DNA of 10,502 nucleotides from JAADHU01 sp964446495 (GCA_964446495.1 CAYUOY010000139.1:1-10502); one strand, 5' to 3'; counted from the first letter of the stretch, positions 1-6,654 are shown. The notes: generated by a model not told the origin, from the letters alone. Numbers and translations are program-made.

Positions 1-2
1 AC

Positions 3-737
3 GACGTATTCCGTGAAGGCTCCTGGCAAATTCCCGGGCTGTATCTGCATGACTGGCCCGATCGCTACATTCATACCAATTTCGATTCCGCCGCCATGAT
101 CGATCCGACCAAGTTGAAGCGAGCTGCATTCATCGGTGCGGTCTCCGCCATCTATCTGGCCAATTTTTCAGATCAGGATGTGCCGAACGTTCTGCAGTTG
201 CTGAAAAGAAATGCCCTCGCCAGAAGCGGGACGTTGCTAGAGCAAATCGAACCATTAAGTGCCAGCGATGCCGCGGCCGTCTCGCGCATACTGTTCGATG
301 TGGAGCGACGCAAGATACACAGCGTGGAAGCCTTCGCAGTATTGGCAGAGGACCTGCATGACGAAGCAGCAGGCTTTGTTGCTGAGCTGGAAAAACTCAT
401 TGGTATACCGGCAGCGGGCCCGGTGTCTGGCGGTGACCCGACGGTCTATGTGCGCAACGCCGATGTTCAGGGCAACATGAGTGCATTTGGCTATTCCTAC
501 GTACGCGACAAATATGGCAGCGAGGCCTACGCTGACTTGCGCTTGCCAAAGTTTTCCAGCGCGCATGGCAGTAGCGGTGAATACGTCTATGAAGCACTGA
601 ATCTGGTGGACGGAAAGCGATCAGTGAGCGAGATTCGCGACTGGCTAACGGCGGAGTTGGGTCCGGTCCCGGTCGCGCTGGTCAGCGAGTATCTTGGCAC
701 ATTGGAGCAAATTGGTGTCATCGAAATCTCGCAATAG
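3..737 (+). CDS. M28-family zinc aminopeptidase, C-terminal part (5' truncated by window edge)
   Basis: The frame is open from the first bases, so the gene begins outside the window; the ATG at 96 is internal. Seen: WPDRYIHTNFDSAAMIDPTKL near the start of the visible part. This matches the C-terminal M28 pattern YHTxxDTxxxxDP, in which the His (visible residue 24) is normally the last ligand of the two-zinc centre. Family knowledge: M28 enzymes are mostly secreted exopeptidases removing N-terminal residues. The last ~55 residues (from about 580) form a small helical, winged-helix-like tail ending GVIEISQ, an accessory domain I cannot name. The N-terminal zinc ligands and any signal peptide are not visible. 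The next gene starts 25 nt downstream on the same strand, suggesting co-transcription with an exported aminotransferase and an exported beta-propeller. The M28 call rests mainly on the His motif. Confidence 0.75.
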   Translation, partial: DVFREGSWQIPGLYLHDWPDRYIHTNFDSAAMIDPTKLKRAAFIGAVSAIYLANFSDQDVPNVLQLLKRNALARSGTLLEQIEPLSASDAAAVSRILFDVERRKIHSVEAFAVLAEDLHDEAAGFVAELEKLIGIPAAGPVSGGDPTVYVRNADVQGNMSAFGYSYVRDKYGSEAYADLRLPKFSSAHGSSGEYVYEALNLVDGKRSVSEIRDWLTAELGPVPVALVSEYLGTLEQIGVIEISQ

Positions 738-750
738 GTATCATTTTCAA

Positions 751-757
751 AAGGGGA
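751..757 (+). promoter_or_regulatory. Shine-Dalgarno site deciding the aminotransferase start
   Basis: AAGGGGAG-like sequence ends about 5-6 nt before ATG 763 and lies after the stop of the preceding peptidase gene. It favours 763 over the upstream in-frame ATG at 694, which would overlap the peptidase and spoil the twin-arginine leader. Confidence 0.7.
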
Positions 758-762
758 GCCGA

Positions 763-2013
763 ATGAGTTCATTCACCAGCCATGGAAAATCCAGTCCGTT
801 GTCCCGACGACGATTCTTGTCCGGTACTATGGCTGGAGTGGGGACCCTGGCGTTGTCAGATCGACTCGCGCTGGCGCAGTCCATCGTGTCGGCGAATGCA
901 CCGGTTACCGTGGATGAAATTCAGGGCTGGGGTGAGATTCCCGGCGTTGTGGATATCGGTGACAACGAAAATCCCTACGGTCCTTCACCGATGGCCATCC
1001 GGGCCATCGCGGACAACTTGCTGGACGTCAATCGCTACGACTTCGGATCGTCGCGCAAGCTCGAAACAGCCATTGGTGAGTTTCACGGCTTCCCGGCACC
1101 GCCACCGCCACCGAATAGGTTTGCACCGAGTGGCTACCCCGTTTATGTCGAGGGCGGCTCTTCCTTCATTCTCAAACAACTGGCTGTCCGCTATGGCGTC
1201 GCCGGTGGCAAGGGTGAACTCATCGAAGCGGCCCCGGCGTATGGTGGCGTTGCGCGGTTCGTGAATACCTACAGCCGCCAGTTCAGTGCGGAAATTACCG
1301 TCAAGCGCGTGCCGACGACCTCTGATTTCAAGCATGACCTTGACGCGATGCTGGCGGCGATCACTTCCAGGACGACACTCATCGTCATCACCAATCCGAA
1401 CAATCCGACCGGAACGGTTATGCCACAGGCGGATATCGCTCGCTTCGTCGAAGCGGTGCCGAAGAACGTCATGATCCTGATTGACGAGGCCTACGTTCAT
1501 TTCGTGAGAGAGCCGGGCTATGAAGATAGTATTGCTCTGTCACAGCAACACAAAAATGTGCTGGTCACTCGAACTTTTTCAAAGATTTACGGTATTGCTG
1601 GATTGCGTGTTGGTTACGCAACAGGCGATCTGGATCTGATCAACGAGCTCAATTTTTTCGGTAACAGCTCGGGCGTAGGAACGCTCAATTGCTATGCCGC
1701 CATTGCAGCGCTTGAAGACCGTGCTTTCGTGCGTGAGGTCAAGCGTAAGACCAATAACGTCAAAGACTATTTTTACGCCGAGCTTGAAAAACTCGGGCTA
1801 TCGTACGTGCCCAGTCATTCGAGCTTCGTGCTGGTTAATGCGGGCCAGAGTGGTGCCGAACTGTTCAAGCGAATGGCCGCAAGAAATATCAAGCTGAGTC
1901 GCCTGGGAATGGATGGCAATCCGTTACTGGATAACTACGTACGATTTACGATGGGCACGCACGATGAAGTTCAGGTCGCCGTCAGTGCATTGAAAGAAGA
2001 ACTGGCCGCATAG
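763..2013 (+). CDS. Tat-exported HisC-like class I/II PLP aminotransferase
   Basis: A 416-residue fold-type I aminotransferase resembling histidinol-phosphate aminotransferase. I chose ATG 763 over an in-frame ATG at 694 because AAGGGGAG lies just upstream and translation then begins with a proper leader. Seen: SRRRFLSG at residues 14-21, a hydrophobic stretch, then ALA-QS (likely cleavage after 38), a typical twin-arginine signal. Catalytic features are all present: NPNNPTG (211-217), DEAYVHF with the PLP-ring Asp241, and TFSKIYGIAGLRVGY with the Schiff-base Lys274. A proline-rich insert (five Pro near 113-117) sits between the HisC-like helix and the glycine loop. The Tat signal implies folding with PLP in the cytoplasm, then export or membrane tethering; a role in histidine synthesis is therefore unlikely. 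The amino donor and substrate are unknown. It lies between an M28 peptidase and a secreted propeller. Confidence 0.9.
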   Translation: MSSFTSHGKSSPLSRRRFLSGTMAGVGTLALSDRLALAQSIVSANAPVTVDEIQGWGEIPGVVDIGDNENPYGPSPMAIRAIADNLLDVNRYDFGSSRKLETAIGEFHGFPAPPPPPNRFAPSGYPVYVEGGSSFILKQLAVRYGVAGGKGELIEAAPAYGGVARFVNTYSRQFSAEITVKRVPTTSDFKHDLDAMLAAITSRTTLIVITNPNNPTGTVMPQADIARFVEAVPKNVMILIDEAYVHFVREPGYEDSIALSQQHKNVLVTRTFSKIYGIAGLRVGYATGDLDLINELNFFGNSSGVGTLNCYAAIAALEDRAFVREVKRKTNNVKDYFYAELEKLGLSYVPSHSSFVLVNAGQSGAELFKRMAARNIKLSRLGMDGNPLLDNYVRFTMGTHDEVQVAVSALKEELAA

Positions 2014-2065
2014 AAAAAATGCGGAGGCGTTACTGACGCTATAACAACATAGAAGAGGAAGAATC

Positions 2066-3100
2066 ATGACAACCAGGAAATTCCGTTTGCTTCGCACGCT
2101 CAGCGCCATGATCGTTGTTATCTTCGCTACGCAAGCAATGGCGGCCGATCATCCGTGGCGCGCGATAGATGGTTGGGCGAAACTCCCCGAGGGTCGGGAG
2201 TGGGGATCGACCAGTGCCGTCGATATAGGTCCGAACGATACACTCTGGGTTGCTGAACGTTGTGGACAGAACAGTTGTGTTGGTAAAGACGATGTCAATC
2301 CAGTCCTGCAGTTCGACGCGGAAGGGAATCTGTTGCAAAGCTTCGGTGCCGGAATGTTCACCTGGCCTCACGGCATTCATGTCGATCGGGATGGCAATGT
2401 CTGGATCACCGATGCGCGCGGCGATGACAATCGCGGTCACCAGGTCATCAAGTTCGATGCAAACGGCAAGGAACTGATGCGCCTGGGCAAAGCCGGTATT
2501 GCCGGCGCCGGCAATGACGAATTCAACAGGCCGTCCGATGTGTTGATCGCACCCAATGGCGACATATTCGTGGCCGACGGGCACGAATCCCAGGGCAACA
2601 ACCGCATCGTGAAATTCGCCAGTGATGGGACCTTTATCAAGACCTGGGGCACGACGGGTGCAGAAGCGGGTGAATTCCGTGATCCGCATGCGCTGGCTAT
2701 GGACTCGAAGGGGCGTCTTTTTGTGGGCGATCGGGGCAACAGTCGCATCCAGATTTTTGATCAGGAGGGGACCTGGATTGCCACCTGGACACAGTTCGGG
2801 CGACCGAGCGGACTGTTTATCGATCAATATGACAATCTCTATTCGGCCGATTCCGAATCGCATGTGTCGTGGTCCGGCAACTGGGGCTGGAAACGAGGTA
2901 TTCGTATTGGCAGCATTCATGACGGATGGGTGACGGCGTTTATTCCCGACCCCGGTCAGCCCGATGCGTACAACGGTGGAAGCACTGCAGCGGAAGGTGT
3001 GGCAGTTGACGATGCGGGGAACATATACGGCGCCGAAGTCGGGCCGCGGAAACTCAGGAAGTACGTCCGCAATAGCTGGGAGAAGCCAGCAGCGGATTAA
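2066..3100 (+). CDS. Secreted NHL-repeat six-bladed beta-propeller, PAL (peptidyl-hydroxyglycine lyase)-like
   Basis: A 344-residue protein with a Sec signal peptide (basic start, hydrophobic core 11-23, AMA cleavage near 26) and an AGAGGAAG ribosome site. Repeated NHL blades of the type D-x-G-N-x-W-I-T-D are visible around 100-118, 155-185, 205-232 and 308-333. The order of blades resembles the lyase domain of animal peptidylglycine amidating enzymes: WPHGIHVD (His102), VADGHESQGNNRIVKF (170-184), DPHALAMD (His208), GDRGNSRIQIF. In rat PAL (from memory) the zinc ligands are three His and a Tyr is catalytic. Here two His are kept, the Tyr position appears to be His173, and the last-blade His appears to be Glu310. 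The protein may thus bind ligand or metal without lyase activity. A Cys pair (66, 71) could form a disulfide. No monooxygenase partner is in view. It is probably co-transcribed with the Tat aminotransferase 52 nt upstream. Confidence 0.85.
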   Translation: MTTRKFRLLRTLSAMIVVIFATQAMAADHPWRAIDGWAKLPEGREWGSTSAVDIGPNDTLWVAERCGQNSCVGKDDVNPVLQFDAEGNLLQSFGAGMFTWPHGIHVDRDGNVWITDARGDDNRGHQVIKFDANGKELMRLGKAGIAGAGNDEFNRPSDVLIAPNGDIFVADGHESQGNNRIVKFASDGTFIKTWGTTGAEAGEFRDPHALAMDSKGRLFVGDRGNSRIQIFDQEGTWIATWTQFGRPSGLFIDQYDNLYSADSESHVSWSGNWGWKRGIRIGSIHDGWVTAFIPDPGQPDAYNGGSTAAEGVAVDDAGNIYGAEVGPRKLRKYVRNSWEKPAAD

Positions 3101-3130
3101 CGGCCCTAAATTCGTGCTCGTCGCGCTTCA

Positions 3131-3140
3131 GGGGGGGGGG
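3131..3140. repeat. Homopolymeric G tract, ten G
   Basis: Ten consecutive G in the convergent intergenic space between the propeller gene and the 86-aa gene, outside any plausible reading frame. Such tracts are unstable in replication and in sequencing, so the true length is uncertain. Confidence 0.9.
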
Positions 3141-3191
3141 CGGTTTTCGAGTGTCTTCGATTCTCGATGGCGGTAAGCCAGTGAAAATCAC

Positions 3192-3205
3192 GTACATCCG
3201 TGTAC
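3192..3205. repeat. GTACA-TCCG-TGTAC hairpin
   Basis: A 5-bp perfect stem with a 4-nt loop between two convergent genes. Its core, GTACATCC(G/C)TGTAC, recurs at 9935-9950 in another intergenic space, which suggests a dispersed palindromic element. A T-run typical of intrinsic terminators is lacking on either side. Confidence 0.6.
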
Positions 3206-3209
3206 TGGA

Positions 3210-3240
3210 GCCTGTCGCAAGACAGTGTTGGTCAACAGGC
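3210..3240. repeat. Inverted repeat with nested GNRA-loop hairpin between convergent genes
   Basis: GCCTGT (3210-3215) pairs with ACAGGC (3235-3240). Nested inside is CTGTC-GCAA-GACAG (3212-3225), a 5-bp stem closed by a GCAA tetraloop. The structure lies immediately after the stop of the 86-aa minus-strand gene and faces the plus-strand propeller gene, so it could slow or end transcription from either side. There is no clean T-run, so intrinsic termination is not shown. The minus-strand reading CTAGCCGCCTGTTGA resembles the start of the palindrome at 6001 (ACTAGCAGCCTGTTGA). Confidence 0.45.
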
Positions 3241-3242
3241 GG

Positions 3243-3503
3243 CTAGTTTTTCTTCTTCGCCGGTGCCTGATTGACGCGTCCGCGTTTTCCCAGACGTCGC
3301 TCGTTCAACTGTTCGACGATCTCTTCGACCGCTTCCCTCACGGCAGCTTGCGTGCCCTGACGGTAGCCGCGGATACAGTTGTCCCCTTGCTCGATAACGT
3401 AGCAAAGCCAGTTGCTGCCTTCAGCACCATCCGGTGCATCGGCTTTGGTGATGGAGGTGATCGCGTAGAACTGGGCTCTTGGTATGGGTTGTTCGTCAGT
3501 CAT
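3243..3503 (-). CDS. Conserved-looking hypothetical protein, 86 aa
   Basis: A small soluble protein with no signal peptide or membrane segment. Seen: an N-terminal MTDEQPIPRAQFYAI, a central GSNWLCYVIEQGDNCIRGYR segment with two Cys that looks like a beta-hairpin core, a helix rich in Glu and Val (AVREAVEEIVEQLNERR), then a basic Lys/Arg tail ending KKKN. Start ATG 3503 is preceded by GAAGAA, a weak ribosome site. A perfect TATAAT sits about 120 nt upstream on this strand. The composition looks like real coding sequence, and the downstream side carries hairpins as expected at a gene end. I do not recognise a named family. The basic tail could contact nucleic acid, but that is a guess. It converges with the propeller gene and is probably transcribed apart from the sulfotransferase-like gene upstream. 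Confidence 0.7.
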   Translation of the reverse strand: MTDEQPIPRAQFYAITSITKADAPDGAEGSNWLCYVIEQGDNCIRGYRQGTQAAVREAVEEIVEQLNERRLGKRGRVNQAPAKKKN

Positions 3504-3621
3504 AATTCTTCACGTGCGGGCATTCGGACCGGCCAGTCCCACACCGGACCATTCTGGTCTTGTGTCGATCGGGAGCGGGAAGCAGGAGTGCCGTGGGCCC
3601 ATCGGGGCGGTTGAACCGACC

Positions 3622-3627
3622 ATTATA
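3622..3627 (-). promoter_or_regulatory. Candidate -10 box (TATAAT) for the 86-aa gene
   Basis: On the minus strand a perfect TATAAT is followed by GGTCGG. No good TTGACA-like -35 is found 16-18 nt upstream, so the case rests on the -10 alone. It would give an untranslated leader of about 110 nt before ATG 3503. It overlaps a possible alternative C-terminus of the sulfotransferase-like gene. Confidence 0.35.
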
Positions 3628-3704
3628 TCCTGAAATGCATTATTTCGCAGACCTAATTGAGATTGATATTCCGAGACGGGTAGTCACCGCGGCCATAGCA
3701 TCCG

Positions 3705-4340
3705 TCAGGAGCGGGCATTCCTGCCGGATTCCTTCGAACTCGTCGATCTTTCCTGCATAAAACTGCCGCTAGTGTTGACGTGCGGGAAAGGGTCATCGGG
3801 CACGGCCACACCGAGCGCAGCGCAGAGCGGGCCCCAACCATCACCGGGCCGCCACTCCAGCAATCGTTCGGGCGGGACCGCCTGTCGAACGCGATCGTTA
3901 AAGGCCTCGAAAGCCGCTTTGGTGAGGGCTTCGTCATCGATTTTGGCGGTGAAGCGCTCCCGCCACATGTAATCGATCATCTCCGCAATTGGAGCGGGTG
4001 GAGCAGGAAACTCGGTGGAAAAAATGGTTCGTCGACAACTATCCCACCAGGCGTCCGTGTCCCGAACCGATAACAGGACCAGGGACTGCGGATAGGCCGC
4101 CATCAACTCCGGCCAGAACGCGGCCGCCGGGAAATCAATGGTTGCCCCATAGTCGCCCAGGAACGCATCCCAATCCGGAAATTCACCTTGCGTTGCGGCT
4201 GTCCAGATCGGTGCGTGATCTGGGTGCGAGAAGACCTCCCACATGTGGTAGCAGGGTTTCTGCAGCAACCGCTCCAGAGCCAGCTTGAGTGAATTGGTTC
4301 CCGTGCGACCCAGGCCAGCTCCAATAACTCGCAACGTCAT
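3705..4340 (-). CDS. Sulfotransferase-family P-loop protein (C-terminus uncertain)
   Basis: A 211-residue protein starting MTLRVIGAGLGRTGTNSLKLA. The GxGRTGTxSL loop (residues 9-18) is the 5'-phosphosulfate-binding loop of PAPS sulfotransferases of the NodH/sulfotransferase_4 kind. LLSVRDTDAWWDSCRR (89-104, Arg93) fits the 3'-phosphate-binding region. RPGDGWGPLCAALGVAVPDDPFPHVNT (164-190) is the typical C-terminal signature of this group. By family, it would transfer sulfate from PAPS to an acceptor, but many members have no known substrate. After SGSF (194) the frame turns into a low-complexity Ser/Arg tail. A -1 shift at the TTTT run gives a more protein-like tail (FYAGKIDEFEGIRQ...) ending at 3640, so a frameshift or a base error is possible. 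It starts 34 nt after the TPR lipoprotein gene on the same strand, so may share its transcript. Confidence 0.8.
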   Translation of the reverse strand: MTLRVIGAGLGRTGTNSLKLALERLLQKPCYHMWEVFSHPDHAPIWTAATQGEFPDWDAFLGDYGATIDFPAAAFWPELMAAYPQSLVLLSVRDTDAWWDSCRRTIFSTEFPAPPAPIAEMIDYMWRERFTAKIDDEALTKAAFEAFNDRVRQAVPPERLLEWRPGDGWGPLCAALGVAVPDDPFPHVNTSGSFMQERSTSSKESGRNARS

Positions 4341-4374
4341 GGCCAGCCTACACGAGTCTTTGGTGTATCAGACT

Positions 4375-5973
4375 TCAAAATCGTGATGCGGTTATCCAGG
4401 TGTCCGCTCGGGCCCAGCTTGCCGCGAAATCCTGATCGATGGCCGCATCGGTTTTGCCCTGAGCGTCAAGAGCGGCTTTGAGGCCAAACAGCGACCAGCC
4501 GTTGTGCGGGTGATCGCTGAGTTCTTCCCGATAAGCCGTCTCGGCCGCTTCATTTTGCCCGGCCTCCAGCAAGGCGGCACCGAGCCAGTGGCGAGCGGCC
4601 AGGGGCAGTGGTTCAGGTTCGTCGTAATCGAGTTGGTCTTCCATTTCTACGGATTTTCGAAATGCGGCAATAGCGCCATCCAGATCACCGTCTGCCCGGA
4701 GAATCTCTCCGTCCAGAATGTAGGCGAGCGTGCCGACAACGTTGGCAGCGGGGTGGAAGCGGAATTTGGCATCCGTCGTGGCAACGAAATCCTGCACGGT
4801 ATCGCTAAAACTTCTTGCCGCTTGTATATCGCCTTCCTTGAGGCTGGCGTAGCCATGGGAAAAGTCCCAAATGGCTGCGGGTACGGCATCATTCGGCCGC
4901 TCCGTCTTTTCCAGGACCTCGTCGAAGCGGCCGAATCGAATCAGAGTCAGCAACTCGTACATCGGATTGCCGCCCAGTTTTCGGTAATCCTTACCCGCTT
5001 GAGTTGCCACAGCACCCTGACCATCGAACGAAGCGGCGAACAACAGCATGTGCAGGTTGTGATTGGGTGCATAGGAGAAGCCCAGGTTTTCCGCAGCCTT
5101 CAAGTCAGATTGTTGCGCCGCCATATTGGCGCGGACCGACTTGCCCCAATAGCCCACCTCATTCCAGGTGTGCGAGGGCATGTGCTGAATATGACTCGCC
5201 ACTGGCACGGAACTGCCGAGGTATTCGGCGCAGGGAAGCGCCAGGTCCGGATGCTGACTTGATTCGGTGGAATGAATATACAGATGGCAGGCGCCTGGAT
5301 GTTTTATGTCTTCTGCCAACACTCCGGTCAGCACTCCGTGCAGGCGAATCAGGTCAGGATCAGCGACGTCCCGATAACCACGCCTTTCCTCGAGCATGAA
5401 AAGAGCCACTGCATACACAGTGGCGACTTCGTGATCGTCCGGATACTTCTTGTACACATCGGCCATCTTCGCGGCGAACGCCTCGTCAACCGGGCGGCGA
5501 TTTTCCGGATCGTAATTCGCCGGGTAGCGCACTTCAGCCGCCGCAATCAGGTCCCGCTCCATGTCGGTCGCGGTGTCTGCCGCGAGTTCAACAGCCCTGG
5601 CTATTGCCGCATGTGCATACGGCGCTTTTTCGGCGCTCATACCGCCGTTCAAAAATGAGCCGAGCGCGAAGGCTTCACCCCAATAGCACATGGCACACTC
5701 CGGATCGATGCGTCGCGCCTCTGCCATCGACCGTATCGCGTCGTCAATGTTGTAAGCCCAGCGCAGCTGCATACCCTGCCTGAAGTATTCCTGTGCGGCT
5801 GGTTTTGTTGTGCTGATGTCCCATTCGTAGCTGCCGAGTGCGGAAGGAATGTAATCGATCGGCTCCTGAAAAGCGGGGAGCGTCTCCGGAGCTGCCGCAG
5901 GGACAGTATCCGATTCGTCGGCACAAGCCGCGAGCAGACCGCAGGCGATGATCGTGGACAGTATATGTTGCAT
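4375..5973 (-). CDS. TPR-containing outer-membrane lipoprotein with conserved Cys/His motifs
   Basis: A 532-residue protein with a short lipoprotein signal: hydrophobic 4-16 and lipobox LAAC, lipidated Cys17. Ala at +2 predicts outer-membrane sorting. Much of the rest is helical TPR-like repeats, for example QEYFRQGMQLRWAYNIDDAI (61-80) with AEARRIDPECAMCYWGEA (84-101), and C-terminal repeats around 415-515. Notable motifs are CAMCYWGEAFALG (Cys93, Cys96), HPGACHLYIHSTE (His225, Cys229, His230, His234), HIQHMPSH (His261, 264, 268) and HNLHML (His305, 308). I know similar proteins only as TPR proteins of unknown function; the clustered His and Cys suggest metal or heme binding, which is inference. 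GAGGT lies upstream of ATG 5973. The gene lies 81 nt downstream of a secreted protein gene and 34 nt upstream of the sulfotransferase-like gene. Confidence 0.85.
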   Translation of the reverse strand: MQHILSTIIACGLLAACADESDTVPAAAPETLPAFQEPIDYIPSALGSYEWDISTTKPAAQEYFRQGMQLRWAYNIDDAIRSMAEARRIDPECAMCYWGEAFALGSFLNGGMSAEKAPYAHAAIARAVELAADTATDMERDLIAAAEVRYPANYDPENRRPVDEAFAAKMADVYKKYPDDHEVATVYAVALFMLEERRGYRDVADPDLIRLHGVLTGVLAEDIKHPGACHLYIHSTESSQHPDLALPCAEYLGSSVPVASHIQHMPSHTWNEVGYWGKSVRANMAAQQSDLKAAENLGFSYAPNHNLHMLLFAASFDGQGAVATQAGKDYRKLGGNPMYELLTLIRFGRFDEVLEKTERPNDAVPAAIWDFSHGYASLKEGDIQAARSFSDTVQDFVATTDAKFRFHPAANVVGTLAYILDGEILRADGDLDGAIAAFRKSVEMEDQLDYDEPEPLPLAARHWLGAALLEAGQNEAAETAYREELSDHPHNGWSLFGLKAALDAQGKTDAAIDQDFAASWARADTWITASRF

Positions 5974-6000
5974 GTTCGGGGTTACCTCGTTGTGTTCGGG

Positions 6001-6052
6001 ACTAGCAGCCTGTTGAAAATACCATGGATGGTTTTGTCGACAGACTGCTAGT
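6001..6052. repeat. 52-bp imperfect palindrome between two minus-strand genes
   Basis: Arms 6001-6026 and 6027-6052 match at 21 of 26 positions. The outer 8 bp ACTAGCAG/CTGCTAGT are perfect and the centre reads CCATGGATGG. It fills most of the 81-nt gap between the secreted 170-aa gene and the TPR lipoprotein gene. As RNA it would form a long hairpin without a T-run, so it could act as an attenuator, a stability element or simply a dispersed repeat. CAG(C/T)CTGTTGAA followed by CCATGG recurs at 9818-9843. Confidence 0.75.
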
Positions 6053-6054
6053 GA

Positions 6055-6567
6055 TCAATTCGTCTGATTGCCGGTTTGTTTGCTGATGAGGTCGTCAATG
6101 ACCGCGTTCGGATAACTGAGCAGCCGGCCGAATCGATGTGCGATTTCCCGCCGAGCTGCACCCTTGTATTGTCCTTTGTCGACCAGCGCATGTCTGTCCG
6201 CCTTTATCGCCAGATATTTGTCGAGAGTGTCGCCGGTGTACACGAGTAATACGTGTTTTCCCAGGGCGACGTCGGCCGGATACAGGTCCGTAACCAGCAA
6301 GTCGGTCTCGCGATACAGCAATACATCATTGCGATCGGCAACGACCTGTGCGTCGGGCAGGATATCGTCCATTTCCTCGCGTGACATCACCTCGGAAAGA
6401 GCAAGCTGCTTCACCCCGAGGCGTACCACTTCTGCAAACCCTCCGAGGATGCCGAGTTGGTATGAACGCGAATCAACGGGCTGAGAATACTGTGTGGATG
6501 CCAATGGACCGGCCGCGGCAAGCAAGCCTGTAATGGCCAGCACAACGATACTTGCGCGTAAAGTCAT
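6055..6567 (-). CDS. Secreted protein of unknown function, 170 aa
   Basis: ATG 6567 follows a strong GGGGGA ribosome site. The first ~24 residues form a Sec signal peptide (MTLRASIVVLAITGLLAAAG, then PLAS). The mature part is mixed alpha/beta: a helix FAEVVRLGVKQLALSEVM, then VVADRNDVLLYRETDLLVTD and KHVLLVYTGDTLDKYLAIKA that look like beta strands, and a basic helix ending LLSYPNAVIDDLISKQ. There is no Cys in the mature part, no lipobox, no further membrane span and no catalytic motif I can name. It would act in the periplasm. It is transcribed away from the class III aminotransferase, and the 153-nt divergent region between them carries operator-like repeats. The TPR lipoprotein gene follows on the same strand. 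Coding is well supported by start, leader and composition; function is unknown. Confidence 0.75.
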   Translation of the reverse strand: MTLRASIVVLAITGLLAAAGPLASTQYSQPVDSRSYQLGILGGFAEVVRLGVKQLALSEVMSREEMDDILPDAQVVADRNDVLLYRETDLLVTDLYPADVALGKHVLLVYTGDTLDKYLAIKADRHALVDKGQYKGAARREIAHRFGRLLSYPNAVIDDLISKQTGNQTN

Positions 6568-6587
6568 AATTCCCCCGGGGTTAATGG

Positions 6588-6607
6588 CCTGCCTGGGAAT
6601 CGGCAGG
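6588..6607. repeat. CCTGCC/GGCAGG hairpin in the leader of the 170-aa gene
   Basis: A 6-bp perfect stem with an 8-nt loop lies just upstream of the ribosome site of the minus-strand 170-aa gene and within the divergent promoter region. It could fold in the leader RNA. No T-run accompanies it. Confidence 0.4.
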
Positions 6608-6610
6608 ACG

Positions 6611-6654
6611 TTTGGTAGTCCATCAAACCTACCTTGTTGGACTACTAGACTACC
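6611..6654. promoter_or_regulatory. Operator-like repeats in divergent promoter region
   Basis: GTAGTCCA (6615-6622) is mirrored by TGGACTAC (6638-6645), and GGTAGTC (6614-6620) is mirrored again by GACTACC (6648-6654). The left copy also sits in a 17-bp imperfect palindrome with TTTG...CAAA ends (6611-6627). Three half-sites in 44 bp between divergent genes is typical of a regulator binding region. No regulator gene is in the window, so the family of the binding protein is unknown. Confidence 0.5.

Noticed and set aside
985..1500. Open frame of 171 codons antisense to the Tat aminotransferase
   Set aside because: It lies over well-conserved aminotransferase motifs on the other strand and has no motif or ribosome site of its own.
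2022..2040. Weak GCGT/ACGC hairpin between the Tat aminotransferase and the propeller genes
   Set aside because: Only four base pairs and no T-run; not enough to call a terminator or to split the operon.
2039..2920. Long open frame of 293 codons on the minus strand, antisense to the propeller gene
   Set aside because: The plus strand encodes a clear signal peptide and NHL blades; the antisense translation has no recognisable motif and is a shadow of GC-rich codon use.
3504..3704. Possible tRNA or small RNA in the gap upstream of the 86-aa gene
   Set aside because: No cloverleaf or CCA-adjacent acceptor pairing found; only the short CGGTT-G-AACCG palindrome and the TATAAT on the minus strand stand out.
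4504..5262. Open frame of 252 codons on the plus strand within the TPR lipoprotein gene
   Set aside because: The minus-strand protein has a lipobox, TPR repeats and conserved-looking motifs over the whole region; the plus frame shows none.
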